Source of the DNA: Hyphomicrobiales bacterium
GTDB lineage: Bacteria; Pseudomonadota; Alphaproteobacteria; Rhizobiales; Kaistiaceae
Assembly (NCBI GenBank): GCA_017305635.1
Contig: JAFKKF010000012.1
Span: forward strand, 62,001 to 126,000
DNA: 64,000 nt
Direction: 5' to 3'
Shown here: positions 33,928 through 43,276 of the stretch, piece by piece
Numbering within the stretch: position 1 is the first letter of the stretch
How the letters are laid out: each line of letters begins with the position of its first letter
The notes under the pieces: model-generated
The model's input: only the letters and a program-made list of their open reading frames with translations
What the model was told of the DNA's origin: nothing
Databases searched by the model: none
Program-made: the position numbers and the translations under genes

Positions 33928-34143
33928 TTGGCCGTTCCTTTAGAAATTAATTCCGATCTGCCTTCAGTGCGCCTTTCCGCCTTCCCTGTCAACTCCGGCG
34001 GGAAGCGAGGCAATCCGCGCCTTTTACCTTTGGTTAACCATAAAAATGAGTGCCAAATTAAGCCTTCCGGCAGACCCTATAGTGCGAAGCGTGAGCAAAG
34101 GTCGGCGGCCGCGCCCGGCCGCGGATACCGGAAGAACGCCGTC
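33928..34143. promoter_or_regulatory. Divergent control region with TGGTTAACCA palindrome
   Basis: The 216-bp gap is AT-richer than its surroundings. It contains the perfect palindrome TGGTTAACCA at 34031-34040, which includes the alphaproteobacterial CtrA half-motif TTAACCAT. A TATAGT hexamer at 34078-34083 could be the kinase -10. The left end has the AT-rich AAATTAATTCC near the Lrp start. Confidence 0.4.
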
Positions 34144-35667
34144 TTGCCGAATAGCGACACAGACAAGACGACCGCCAACCGCGAGCGGGCGGAGCACCGG
34201 CGCTCGGTCTCGCGCGCCGTGCGCGCCGAGCGCGAGAGGCTGACCTCGACATCGGGGACGCGGCACGCCTTCGACTATGAGCTGGTGCTGACCTTCGCGC
34301 GCAACCGCATGAGCGCCGCCTATGCGGTGCCCCTCCTGGTGGCGATCGTCGGGGTCACCGCGACGCTGTGGATCGCGGTGCCAGTGGTGGTCGCCTGGGC
34401 CTCGGTGGTGCTCGCCGCGCACGTCGCGATGCTGGCGCTCTGCCGCCGCTTCACCAAGCTGCCGGCGGCGACCGCGGGCATCAAGCGCTGGACCCGGCAC
34501 TTCGTCGCGGCGGAATTCATCGGCGGGGTCGCGTGGGCGGGAGTCCTCCTCCTGACCCCTGCCCCCAACACGCCGATCGCCGGGTTCGAGATCTTCCAGT
34601 TCGCGACCATGCTGATCGTCGTCTCGGTGGTCACGATGCTCGCCTCGACGCTGCCGGTCGCGGCGGTCGCCGGCAGCGTGCCGGTGACGCTGGCGCTCGC
34701 CGCCGTCTTCGTCAGGCCGGACGACCTGCTCTTCCTCGCGCTGTCGATCATGGCGGTCGGCGCGCAGTTCTTCTTCCTCGTGCTCGCCTCGCGGCTCTAC
34801 CAGGCGACGCTGACCATGCTCGAATACCGGGCGGAGAAGGACCTGCTGATCGCCGAGCTCGGCACGGCGAAGTCGATCTCCGACGAGTCGCGCCGCCGGG
34901 CCGAGGAGGCGAACCTCGCCAAGTCGCGCTTCCTCGCGACCATGAGCCATGAGCTGAGGACGCCGCTCAACGCGATCCTCGGTTTTTCCGAGGTGATGAA
35001 GAAACAGGTCCTCGGGCCGATCGAGAACGCCACCTACCGCGACTACGTCAACGACATCCACGCGAGCGGCGAGCATCTCCTCAACCTGATCAACGAGATC
35101 CTCGACCTGTCGCGCATCGAGGCGGGCCGGCACGAGCTCTACGAGGAGCCGGTGAACCTCGTGAACCTGGTCGAGGAATGCCGGCACCTGATGCAGCTGC
35201 GCGCCTACAACAAGGGGATCGTCGTCACCGAGCAGTACGAGCGCGGGATGCCGCGGCTCTGGGCCGACGACCGCGCCGTGCGGCAGGTGACGCTGAACCT
35301 CCTCTCCAACGCCATCAAGTTCACGCCGAGCGGCGGCGAGATCGCGATCCAGGTCGGCTGGACGGCGAATGGCGGGCAATTCCTCTCCATCCGCGATACC
35401 GGGCCGGGCATACCGCCGGAGGAGATACCGATCGTGCTTTCGCCCTTCGGGCAGGGCTCCATCGCGATCAAGAGCGCGGAACAGGGCGCGGGCCTCGGGC
35501 TCCCCATCGTGCAGGCGCTGATGCGCATGCATGACGGGACGCTGGAATTGAAGTCGAGGCTGCGCGAGGGGACGGAGGTGATCGCCGTCTTCCCGCAATC
35601 GCGGGTGATGGAAGCGCTCCCGCCGATCACAGAGGATCCGAAGCGGCGCTGGCTGCGGGCGGGGTAG
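34144..35667 (+). CDS. Membrane-bound sensor histidine kinase
   Basis: A 507-residue kinase. After a basic cytoplasmic N-terminus (about 50 residues, Arg-rich), six or so hydrophobic helices form the sensor. A coiled region (LIAELGTAKSISDESRRRAE) follows. Then come HisKA with phospho-acceptor His269 in MSHELRTPLNAILGFSEVMK, and HATPase_c with N-box NLLSNAIKFTP, G1 DTGPGIPPEEI and G2 GAGLGLPIVQ. The FSEVMKKQVLGPI stretch is typical of PleC/DivJ-like and related alphaproteobacterial kinases. I take the TTG at 34144 with GGAAG upstream; no ATG fits. No response regulator is adjacent (orphan). Confidence 0.87.
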   Translation: MPNSDTDKTTANRERAEHRRSVSRAVRAERERLTSTSGTRHAFDYELVLTFARNRMSAAYAVPLLVAIVGVTATLWIAVPVVVAWASVVLAAHVAMLALCRRFTKLPAATAGIKRWTRHFVAAEFIGGVAWAGVLLLTPAPNTPIAGFEIFQFATMLIVVSVVTMLASTLPVAAVAGSVPVTLALAAVFVRPDDLLFLALSIMAVGAQFFFLVLASRLYQATLTMLEYRAEKDLLIAELGTAKSISDESRRRAEEANLAKSRFLATMSHELRTPLNAILGFSEVMKKQVLGPIENATYRDYVNDIHASGEHLLNLINEILDLSRIEAGRHELYEEPVNLVNLVEECRHLMQLRAYNKGIVVTEQYERGMPRLWADDRAVRQVTLNLLSNAIKFTPSGGEIAIQVGWTANGGQFLSIRDTGPGIPPEEIPIVLSPFGQGSIAIKSAEQGAGLGLPIVQALMRMHDGTLELKSRLREGTEVIAVFPQSRVMEALPPITEDPKRRWLRAG

Positions 35668-35707
35668 ACCGCGCCCCTCCGCCGTAGAAGTCTGGCCTTC
35701 TGCCGGC

Positions 35708-36733
35708 CTATTCCTTGTCCGAGACGCCGGCCTCGGCGAAGGTCGCCATGCCGGAATGGAGACGGGCGGCCGCCTTGACAATGCCGGCGGCGAGCGCCGC
35801 GCCGGTGCCTTCGCCCAGCCGCATGCCGAGATCGAGGAGCGGGCGCACGCCCATGGCCGCCAGCGCCCGCGCATGGGCCGGCTCGGCCGAGACATGGGCG
35901 AAGAGGCAGTGCTCGATGCTCCGCTTGTCGACCGCGTAAAGCACAGCGACGGCGGCGGTTGCGACGAAGCCATCGACGATGACCGGAATGCGCCCCATGC
36001 GGGCGGCGAGCACGGCGCCGGCCATGGCGGCGATCTCGCGGCCGCCGAGACGGCGCAGGACCTCCAGCGGATCCGAGAAGCGGCGGCGATGAAGGGCGAG
36101 CGCTTTCGCCACGGCGTCGCGCTTGCGGGCAAGGCCCTCGCCGGCGACGCCGGTGCCGGGGCCGACCCAGTCGGCCGCGTCGCCACCGAAGAGCGCGGCG
36201 AAGATGGCGGCGGCGACGGCGGTATTGCCGATACCCATCTCGCCAATCGCGAGCAGGTCGATGCCGCCCGCGGTCGCTTCCATGCCGAAGGCCATGGTGG
36301 CGGCGCAATCGAGCTCCGACATTGCCGGCTCCTCGGTGATGTCGCCGGTCGGCTGCTCGAGCGCAAGGTCATAGACCTTGAGGCTGAGATCGTAGAGCAC
36401 GCAGAGCTGGTTGATGGCGGCGCCACCGCGGCGGAAGTTCTCCACCATCTGCGCGGTGACCTCGGCCGGATAGGCCGAGACACCCTTGGCGGCGACGCCG
36501 TGATTGCCAGCGAAGATGGCGACCAGCGGACGGTTGACCGCCGGCGGGCTCCGCCCCTGCCAGGCGGCGAGCCATTCCGCGATCTCCTCCAGGCGGCCGA
36601 GGGAGCGGGGCGGCTTGGTAAGGACGGCATCGCGGGCGCGGACCCGCGCGACCGCTGCGGCATCGGCCTCGGGCATGGAACGGAAGAGCGCGCGGATGTC
36701 GTCGAAGGGCAGCGCCGAGTGCGGCGTGGTCAC
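35708..36733 (-). CDS. cobT: Nicotinate-nucleotide--dimethylbenzimidazole phosphoribosyltransferase CobT
   Basis: A 341-residue enzyme of the lower-ligand branch of cobalamin synthesis. Signatures: TKPPRSLGRLEEIAEWLAAW, AGNHGVAAKGVSAYP, GEMGIGNTAVAAAI, and the catalytic Glu near the C-terminus in LGMRLGEGTGAALA. It is divergent from cobS with a 96-bp gap holding a perfect palindrome. Other cobalamin genes are not in the window. Confidence 0.96.
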   Translation of the reverse strand: MTTPHSALPFDDIRALFRSMPEADAAAVARVRARDAVLTKPPRSLGRLEEIAEWLAAWQGRSPPAVNRPLVAIFAGNHGVAAKGVSAYPAEVTAQMVENFRRGGAAINQLCVLYDLSLKVYDLALEQPTGDITEEPAMSELDCAATMAFGMEATAGGIDLLAIGEMGIGNTAVAAAIFAALFGGDAADWVGPGTGVAGEGLARKRDAVAKALALHRRRFSDPLEVLRRLGGREIAAMAGAVLAARMGRIPVIVDGFVATAAVAVLYAVDKRSIEHCLFAHVSAEPAHARALAAMGVRPLLDLGMRLGEGTGAALAAGIVKAAARLHSGMATFAEAGVSDKE

Positions 36734-36776
36734 GGCCGTGATCTCCGGGAGGCGGCCCGGTTGGCCGGGCGGCGGG

Positions 36777-36792
36777 GAGGTTCTATAACCTC
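36777..36792. promoter_or_regulatory. Palindrome between cobT and cobS
   Basis: GAGGTT-CTAT-AACCTC is a perfect 6-bp inverted repeat in the centre of the 96-bp divergent gap, suited to a dimeric regulator. No cobalamin riboswitch (B12 box) is visible. Confidence 0.4.
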
Positions 36793-36829
36793 ACCGGCAT
36801 TGGCCGCAAACAGCGCGGAGACCGATTCG

Positions 36830-37630
36830 ATGGCCGACGACCCGTTTCGCGCCGAGCTCGATGCCATCCTCGGCGACCTCAAGGCGAGCCTTCTCTTCCT
36901 GACCCGCGTGCCGGCGCGCCTGTTTGGCGACAGCGGCGCGGCGCGGCCGGATTTCAGCCGCGCAGCGCGGGTTTTCCCGGCGATCGGGGTCCTCATCGGG
37001 GCCGTCGGCGGCCTCGTCCTGATCGTCGCACGCGACCTCGGCGAAAGCCCGCTGATCGCGGCCGGGCTGGCGGTGCTTGCGACATTTCTGCTCACCGGCG
37101 GATTGCACGAGGACGGGCTCGCCGACACGGCGGACGGGTTCTGCGGCGGCGCGACGGCCGAGCGGAAGCTCGAAATCATGGACGACAGTCGAATCGGGAC
37201 CTACGGCGCCGTCGCCCTCGTCTTCTCCATCGGGCTGCGCGTGACGGCACTGGCCGATCTCGCCATCTTCGGCTCGTGGCGGAGCGCGCTGGCGCTGATC
37301 GCGGCAGAAGCCGTATCGCGCGCCGCGGTCGTGCGCCTCTGGCATGCCCTGCCCTCGGCGCGCCCTGGCAGCCTCTCCGAACAGGCGGGGCCGCCGGACC
37401 AGATGGCGATGCTGATCGCCATCGCCATCGCCCTCGTCGTCGTGGTGATCACCGTGATCCCCGCCTACGGGTTCTGGGCGGCGGTGGTCGGCTCGGCGCT
37501 GGCAGCGCTCGCCACCTTCGGCATGACGCTCCTCGCCGACCGCCAGATCGGCGGGCGGACGGGGGACACGCTCGGCGCCTGCCAGCAGGTCGCGGCGATC
37601 GCCTTCCTCATCGGGGTGGCGGGGTTCTGA
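36830..37630 (+). CDS. cobS: Adenosylcobinamide-GDP ribazoletransferase CobS
   Basis: A 266-residue membrane enzyme that joins adenosylcobinamide-GDP to alpha-ribazole. The signature LLTGGLHEDGLADTADGFCG and the MDDSRIGTYGAVAL stretch are diagnostic; the rest is hydrophobic with several helices. GGAG lies nine bases before the ATG. It completes the pair with cobT across the divergent promoter. Confidence 0.96.
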   Translation: MADDPFRAELDAILGDLKASLLFLTRVPARLFGDSGAARPDFSRAARVFPAIGVLIGAVGGLVLIVARDLGESPLIAAGLAVLATFLLTGGLHEDGLADTADGFCGGATAERKLEIMDDSRIGTYGAVALVFSIGLRVTALADLAIFGSWRSALALIAAEAVSRAAVVRLWHALPSARPGSLSEQAGPPDQMAMLIAIAIALVVVVITVIPAYGFWAAVVGSALAALATFGMTLLADRQIGGRTGDTLGACQQVAAIAFLIGVAGF

Positions 37631-37651
37631 CCCATACTCCATCTTAGGGCC

Positions 37652-37840
37652 ATGGCAGCGATCCGCACGCCCTGCATCCGGCTCTGTACCCTCGACGACG
37701 ACAGGACCTGCGTCGGCTGCGGGCGGACGCTGGACGAGATCGGCAACTGGATGCGCTACAGCGAGGCCGAGCGCGAGGCGATCATGGCCGCGCTGCCGGA
37801 ACGGCTGAAGGCACGGCGCGAGGCGGCGGAAGCGCGATGA
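37652..37840 (+). CDS. DUF1289 family small cysteine protein
   Basis: A 62-residue protein matching the whole DUF1289 family: PCIRLCTLDDDRTCVGCGRT then LDEIGNWMRYSEAER. Four cysteines suggest metal or Fe-S binding. Function is unknown. Its stop overlaps the next start by four bases (ATGA), so it is probably produced with the aspartic protease. Confidence 0.92.
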   Translation: MAAIRTPCIRLCTLDDDRTCVGCGRTLDEIGNWMRYSEAEREAIMAALPERLKARREAAEAR

Positions 37841-38547
37841 GCCGGCTCGGCACCCTCGCCCTCATCGCGCTCGCCATGGCGGGCGGCGGCGCGCTGTTCT
37901 TCGTCGCCCGCGACAATGCCTGGTTCCACCTGAACGAGAGCGACCTGCCGCGGCTGGTGCTGTTCGCCGGCATCCTCGTCTTCGTCGCCGCCGGCCTCGC
38001 CGGGCGCGCGCTCCGGCCGGGCGAGGTGCTGCGCGGGCTGCTCGCCTGGGGCGTCGTGATCGTCGTCCTCGTCGGGCTCTATGCCAACCGCGACCAGCTC
38101 GCCGGCGTCGCCGGGCGGCTGCTCGGGGCGATCGTGCCGGGCGTGCCGGTAAGCGGGACGCTGGCAGGAACCGGGGATGACAGCGTGGTGATCACGCGCG
38201 GGCTCGACGGGCATTTCGCGGTGCTCGGCGCTGCGGGCGCCAAGCCGGTGATGTTCCTGGTCGATACCGGGGCGAGCTTCGTGACGCTCTCGCCGGAGGA
38301 CGCGCGGGGCGCCGGGATCGACCTCGCCGGGCTGCGTTACGACCTGCCGATCCGCACGGCCAACGGGACCATGGTCGCGGCACCGGTCAGCATCGGCGAG
38401 GTCAGCGTCGGCGGGATCGTGCGGCGGAACGTGCGCGGCCTGGTGGCGCCGGCGGGCGCCCTCGACCAGAGCCTCCTCGGCATGAGCTTCCTCGACACGC
38501 TGTCGAGCTACTCGGTGGCCGGGGACCGGCTGATCTTGAAGCCGTAG
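37837..38547 (+). CDS. Retropepsin-like aspartic protease, TIGR02281 family
   Basis: A 236-residue protein with three N-terminal hydrophobic helices (to about residue 95), then a single clan AA aspartic protease domain. The active-site motif is MFLVDTGASFVTLSPEDA, the flap region is TANGTMVAAPVSIG, and a C-terminal LLGMSFLDTLSSYSV loop follows. The short length implies it works as a dimer with its catalytic domain in the periplasm. It is coupled to DUF1289, an arrangement common in Hyphomicrobiales. Substrate unknown. Confidence 0.9.
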   Translation: MSRLGTLALIALAMAGGGALFFVARDNAWFHLNESDLPRLVLFAGILVFVAAGLAGRALRPGEVLRGLLAWGVVIVVLVGLYANRDQLAGVAGRLLGAIVPGVPVSGTLAGTGDDSVVITRGLDGHFAVLGAAGAKPVMFLVDTGASFVTLSPEDARGAGIDLAGLRYDLPIRTANGTMVAAPVSIGEVSVGGIVRRNVRGLVAPAGALDQSLLGMSFLDTLSSYSVAGDRLILKP

Positions 38548-38626
38548 GGATTCGTGCTTGCGCGGCGCCGGCGCCACGGCTGCGATCGGAAGCGTTCGGT
38601 CTTGCCGGCACGCGCTCCCCCTCGCC

Positions 38627-38730
38627 CGGATCGACCCGGACGGGTCGATCCGACCTCTCCCCACCGGGGAGAGGTAACCGCGTCCTTCACGCGCGCCCTC
38701 CCCCGCTTTCGCAAGGGAGGAAACCTCGCC
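38627..38730. repeat. Three consecutive hairpins, palindromic element copy 7
   Basis: Reading left to right: CGGATCGACCCG-GA-CGGGTCGATCCG (38627-38652), ACCTCTCCCC-ACC-GGGGAGAGGT (38653-38675), then a shortened core with GCGCGCCCTCCCCCGC and AAGGGAGG. They fill the gap between convergent genes and could terminate transcription from both sides. Confidence 0.7.
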
Positions 38731-39732
38731 CTATCCCCTCGCCGCCGCAGCGGCCGCGAGCGCGTCCGCCTCGGCCGCGTGGCGGTTGGCGATGAAGGAG
38801 ACGATGACCAGCTGGCAGAAGTGGTAGAGCATCAGCGGCGCGATGATGAGGCCGAGGCTCGGATTGCCGGCAAACATGATGGTGGCCACCGGGACGCCGG
38901 TCGCAAGCGACTTCTTCGAGGCGCAGAAGAGGCAGGCAATGGTGTCCTCGCGATCGAAGGCGAGCAGCCGGCACGGGATCTTCATCAGCTCGTAGATGAT
39001 GAAGAAGAGGACGACGACGCCGACGACGATCTCGACCACGAGGAACAGGTCGTTGGCGCCCCAGATGCCGGCCTTCACCGAATCCGAGAACGAGCCGTAG
39101 ACGATGCAGAGGATGATGGCGCGGTCGGCGAGCTTCAGCCAACGGGAGTTGCGGTGCGCCCATTCGCCGAGCCAGCGGCGGGCGACCTGGCCGACGATGA
39201 TGGGCAGGAGGACGAGGAGGACGATCTTCAGGATGACCGGACCGAGAGGGAAACCCTCGCCCGTGGTGTTGGCATACCAAGCCATGAGGACGGGCGTCAC
39301 GAAGACGCCGAGGAGGCTCGAGACCGTGGCGTTGAAGATCGCGACCGGCACGTTGCCGCGCGCGATGGAGGTCATGGCGACCGAAGACGAGACGGTCGAC
39401 GGCAGCGCGGCGATGAAGAAGAAGCCGAGCCAGACCTCCGGCGGATAGATGGGCCGGAGCAGCGCCTGAAGGACAAGCACGATGACGGGGAAGAGGACGA
39501 AGGTGCAGAGCTGGACGGCGAGGTGCAGTTTCCAATGCCACATGCCCTTCGTCATCCTCTCCGGCGCCAGCGTCAGACCGTAGAGGAAGAAGACCACCGC
39601 GACCCCGTAGGTGGCGATGAAATCCATGTGGAGGAAGCCGCCCCTGGCGCCGGGATCGGGCCAGAGGATGGCGGCGATCACCACGAGGACGAGGCCGAGG
39701 AGGAAGCCGTCGAGGCGGAAGCTCTTGATCAC
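38731..39732 (-). CDS. Bile acid:sodium symporter family transporter (SBF-like, SLC10A7/YfeH type)
   Basis: A 333-residue protein with about ten helices. It matches the SBF-like group: VVFFLYGLTLAPERM near residue 50, FFFIAALPSTVSSSVAMTSIARGN with the conserved Pro-Ser-Thr stretch, and FCASKKSLATGVPVATIMF. These are predicted sodium-coupled organic anion carriers. It starts 10 nt after the dusA stop on the same strand and is probably in its operon. Confidence 0.9.
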   Translation of the reverse strand: MIKSFRLDGFLLGLVLVVIAAILWPDPGARGGFLHMDFIATYGVAVVFFLYGLTLAPERMTKGMWHWKLHLAVQLCTFVLFPVIVLVLQALLRPIYPPEVWLGFFFIAALPSTVSSSVAMTSIARGNVPVAIFNATVSSLLGVFVTPVLMAWYANTTGEGFPLGPVILKIVLLVLLPIIVGQVARRWLGEWAHRNSRWLKLADRAIILCIVYGSFSDSVKAGIWGANDLFLVVEIVVGVVVLFFIIYELMKIPCRLLAFDREDTIACLFCASKKSLATGVPVATIMFAGNPSLGLIIAPLMLYHFCQLVIVSFIANRHAAEADALAAAAAARG

Positions 39733-39742
39733 GCGTCTCTCC

Positions 39743-40756
<1,014 letters not shown>

Positions 40757-40871
40757 TCCAGGATTCGAAGCCGGTTCAGGGACGCGCGGCGCCACACCCG
40801 GAGCGCAGCGCCTTTCCGGCGGTGTCTAGCACGTCCGGCGGCGCAGCGCCTCGCCGATTCCGGATGCGGGC

Positions 40872-41744
40872 TCAGCGACGGGCGAGGGCCTCCCGGACCG
40901 AGCGGAGGAGTTGATCGCCGTCGTTGCCCGCTTCGGTGCCTGCCCCGAGCAGGCCGCCAAGCTGAGAATTCGCCTTGTCCATCGCCTTCTGGCGGATCTC
41001 GGGCGCGGCATCCTTGCCGAAAATGCCGTTGAGGATGTCCGACAGGCCGCCGCCGGCCGGCGTCGTGGCGCTGCGCTGCGATCCGCCGAGCACCTGGCCG
41101 AGGATGTCGCCGAGGCCGCCGCCGGACGACGAACCGGCACCGGCGGAACCGCCGCCGAGGACCTGGCCGAGGATGTCGCCAAGACCGCCGCCGGACGACG
41201 AACCGGCACTGGCGGAGCCGCCGCCGAGGACCTGGCCGAGGATGTCGCCAAGGCCGCCGCCGGACGACGAACCGGCATTTGCGGAGCCGCCGCCGAGCAC
41301 CTGGCCAAGCACCCCGCCGAGGCCGCCACCGCTGGCGCCGCCGCCCATCTTCTTGGCGAGGTATCCCATCACCATGGCGGCGATGACCGGGAGCATCTTC
41401 TTCATGATGCTGGCGCCGATGCCGGTGGAGGCCGCGGCATGGGCGGCCACGCCGCTGCTCACATCCTTGGAACCGAAGATATGGCCGAGAATGGCATTGC
41501 CATCGGCGGTGATGCCGGTTCCATCGCCGTCGAGATAGCGGGCATGGTCGCCATCGGCGAGTGCTTCGAGAAGGCCGGACAGGCCATCCGGCGACTGCGC
41601 CTCCTGGCGCACGCCGGCCATCACCGCCGGACCCAGCTGGTCGATCGCCGCGCGGACCTGATCCTCGTCGAGGTTGAACTGGCGCGCGAGATTGGAAAGT
41701 CCCTGGCCGTCCTGGCTCTCGGCAACGATATCGGCAAGCTGCAT
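40872..41744 (-). CDS. DUF937 family protein with Gly-rich 23-residue repeats
   Basis: A 290-residue protein. The N-terminal half is a DUF937 domain (LADIVAESQDGQGLSNLARQ onward, with GNAILGHIFGSKDVSSGVA). A hydrophobic Ala/Gly/Met segment (MLPVIAAMVMGYLAKKMGGG) is followed by about four repeats of GGGLGDILGQVLGGGS plus a Ser/Ala/Gly linker, each 23 residues. The C-terminus resembles DUF937 ends (DILNGIFGKDAAPEIRQKA). GGAG lies six bases before the ATG. Function is unknown; the repeats may form amphipathic segments. Repeat number is likely to vary between strains. Confidence 0.85.
   Translation of the reverse strand: MQLADIVAESQDGQGLSNLARQFNLDEDQVRAAIDQLGPAVMAGVRQEAQSPDGLSGLLEALADGDHARYLDGDGTGITADGNAILGHIFGSKDVSSGVAAHAAASTGIGASIMKKMLPVIAAMVMGYLAKKMGGGASGGGLGGVLGQVLGGGSANAGSSSGGGLGDILGQVLGGGSASAGSSSGGGLGDILGQVLGGGSAGAGSSSGGGLGDILGQVLGGSQRSATTPAGGGLSDILNGIFGKDAAPEIRQKAMDKANSQLGGLLGAGTEAGNDGDQLLRSVREALARR
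41080..41330. repeat. 69-bp tandem repeat array inside the DUF937 gene
   Basis: A CCTGGCC marker recurs at 41093, 41162, 41231 and 41300, exactly 69 bp apart, so the reading frame is kept. Units are nearly identical at the DNA level, which points to recent duplication or homogenisation. Confidence 0.9.
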
Positions 41745-41924
41745 GATGTTCTCCACGGTCACGAAACTCCGACGGGGGCGGATAGTGTCACTCCTTCCCG
41801 CCTTGCGCCACTTTCGCGTGCCGCGGAGCGCATTTGCCGCGGCCCATGGCAAAGAGTCGAGGCCCCGGCGGCGGAAGTGCTAGAAGGGCGGAAAGCACGG
41901 CCGGAACGGCGGCAGGAGGCGGAG

Positions 41925-43172
41925 ATGGCGCGGACGAACTGGGCGGGGAACCTGACCTACCGGGCGAGGAACTTCGCCGCGCCGGCGACGGTCGCGGAGG
42001 TGCGGGAAATCGTGCAGGCGGTCGGCAAGGTGCGCGTGGTCGGCTCGCGGCACTGCTTCAACGACATTGCCGACACGCCCGACACGCAGATATCGCTGGA
42101 GCACATGCGGAACGTCGTCGCACTCGACCGCGAGCGGCGCCAGGTGACGGTCGAGGGCGGCATCCGCTATGGCGATCTCGGGCCATGGCTGCATGAGCGG
42201 GGCTTTGCGCTCGCCAACCTCGCCTCGCTGCCGCACATCTCGGTGGCCGGCGCGACGGCTACAGCGACGCACGGCTCGGGAACCAAGGTCGGCAATCTCG
42301 CCACGGCGGTCGCGGCGATCGAATTCGTCAACGGCGACGGCGAACTGGCGACGCTGTCGCGGAAGGACGACGCCGAGTTTCCCGGCGCCGTGGTCAATCT
42401 CGGCGCGCTCGGCGTGGTGACCAGCCTCACGCTCGACGTGGTGCCCGCCTTCGAGGTGCGCCAGGACCTGTTTCTCGACCTCGCGGCGGCCGACCTCGTT
42501 GCCGACTTCGACGCGATCATGGGCTCGGGCTACAGCGTCAGCCTGTTCACGCCGTGGACGGAGGATCGCATCCAGCAGGTCTGGGTGAAGAACGTTGCCG
42601 GCGACTTCACGCCGCCTCCGGCGCTCGCGCGCGCCACCCGGGCGCCGAAGAAGATGCACCCGATCCTGCACATCGATCCGATCCACTGCACGGAGCAGTT
42701 GGGCGTCGCGGGCCCGTCCTACGACCGGCTGCCGCATTTCCGCATGGGCTTCGTGCCGGCGAGCGGCGAGGAGCTGCAGGTCGAGTATTTCGTGCCCTAT
42801 GAACGGGCGAGCGAGGTGGTCGCGGCGATGTTCGGCGTCGGCGAGAAGCTGAAGCCGCTCCTGATGATCTCGGAGCTGCGCACGGTCGCGGCGGACGACC
42901 TCTGGCTGTCGGGCTCGTACCGGCGGAAGACCATCGCGCTGCACTTCTCCTTCCAGCGCGACGAGCCGGCATTGCGCAAGCTCCTGCCCGTCCTGGAGGA
43001 AGCGATCGCGCCCTTCGACCCGCGGCCGCACTGGGGAAAGGTCTTCACCATGGCGCCGGATATCGTGCGCCACCGCTACGAGAAGATGTCGAATTTCCGC
43101 GACCTGATCGTCGAGCACGACATGGCCGGAAGGTTCCGCAACGAGTACATCGAGCGGATGATCTTCGGGTAG
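41925..43172 (+). CDS. FAD-binding alditol oxidase (AldO-like)
   Basis: A 415-residue flavoprotein of the vanillyl-alcohol-oxidase fold that oxidises polyols such as xylitol or sorbitol at C1 with O2. The FAD-attachment His43 lies in [34 protein letters not shown] and [17 protein letters not shown] are the FAD-domain signatures. The C-terminal [10 protein letters not shown] and the HCTEQLG and ELRTVAADD segments match Streptomyces AldO closely. GGAGG precedes the ATG. It is divergent from the DUF937 gene. The physiological polyol is unknown. Confidence 0.9.
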   Translation: MARTNWAGNLTYRARNFAAPATVAEVREIVQAVGKVRVVGSRHCFNDIADTPDTQISLEHMRNVVALDRERRQVTVEGGIRYGDLGPWLHERGFALANLASLPHISVAGATATATHGSGTKVGNLATAVAAIEFVNGDGELATLSRKDDAEFPGAVVNLGALGVVTSLTLDVVPAFEVRQDLFLDLAAADLVADFDAIMGSGYSVSLFTPWTEDRIQQVWVKNVAGDFTPPPALARATRAPKKMHPILHIDPIHCTEQLGVAGPSYDRLPHFRMGFVPASGEELQVEYFVPYERASEVVAAMFGVGEKLKPLLMISELRTVAADDLWLSGSYRRKTIALHFSFQRDEPALRKLLPVLEEAIAPFDPRPHWGKVFTMAPDIVRHRYEKMSNFRDLIVEHDMAGRFRNEYIERMIFG

Positions 43173-43177
43173 CGGTC

Positions 43178-43217
43178 CGATCATCGCTTCACTGGGACGA
43201 TGATCGACTCCGGTTTT
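43178..43217 (+). terminator. Putative terminator after the alditol oxidase gene
   Basis: A perfect 9-bp stem, CGATCATCG and CGATGATCG with an 11-base loop (43178-43206), begins five bases after the stop. Five T residues follow at 43213-43217. Confidence 0.5.
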
Positions 43218-43276
43218 TCGGCTATCGCTCTTCCCGACGGAAAACCGCTTCGCACTTTTCCTGGAAACGCTCCTGC

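Noticed and set aside
36734..36829. Cobalamin riboswitch upstream of cobS
   Set aside because: The gap is only 96 bp and has no B12-box-like sequence.
41080..41330. Regularly spaced repeats as a CRISPR array
   Set aside because: The 69-bp units are contiguous, in frame with a coding gene and have no unique spacers.
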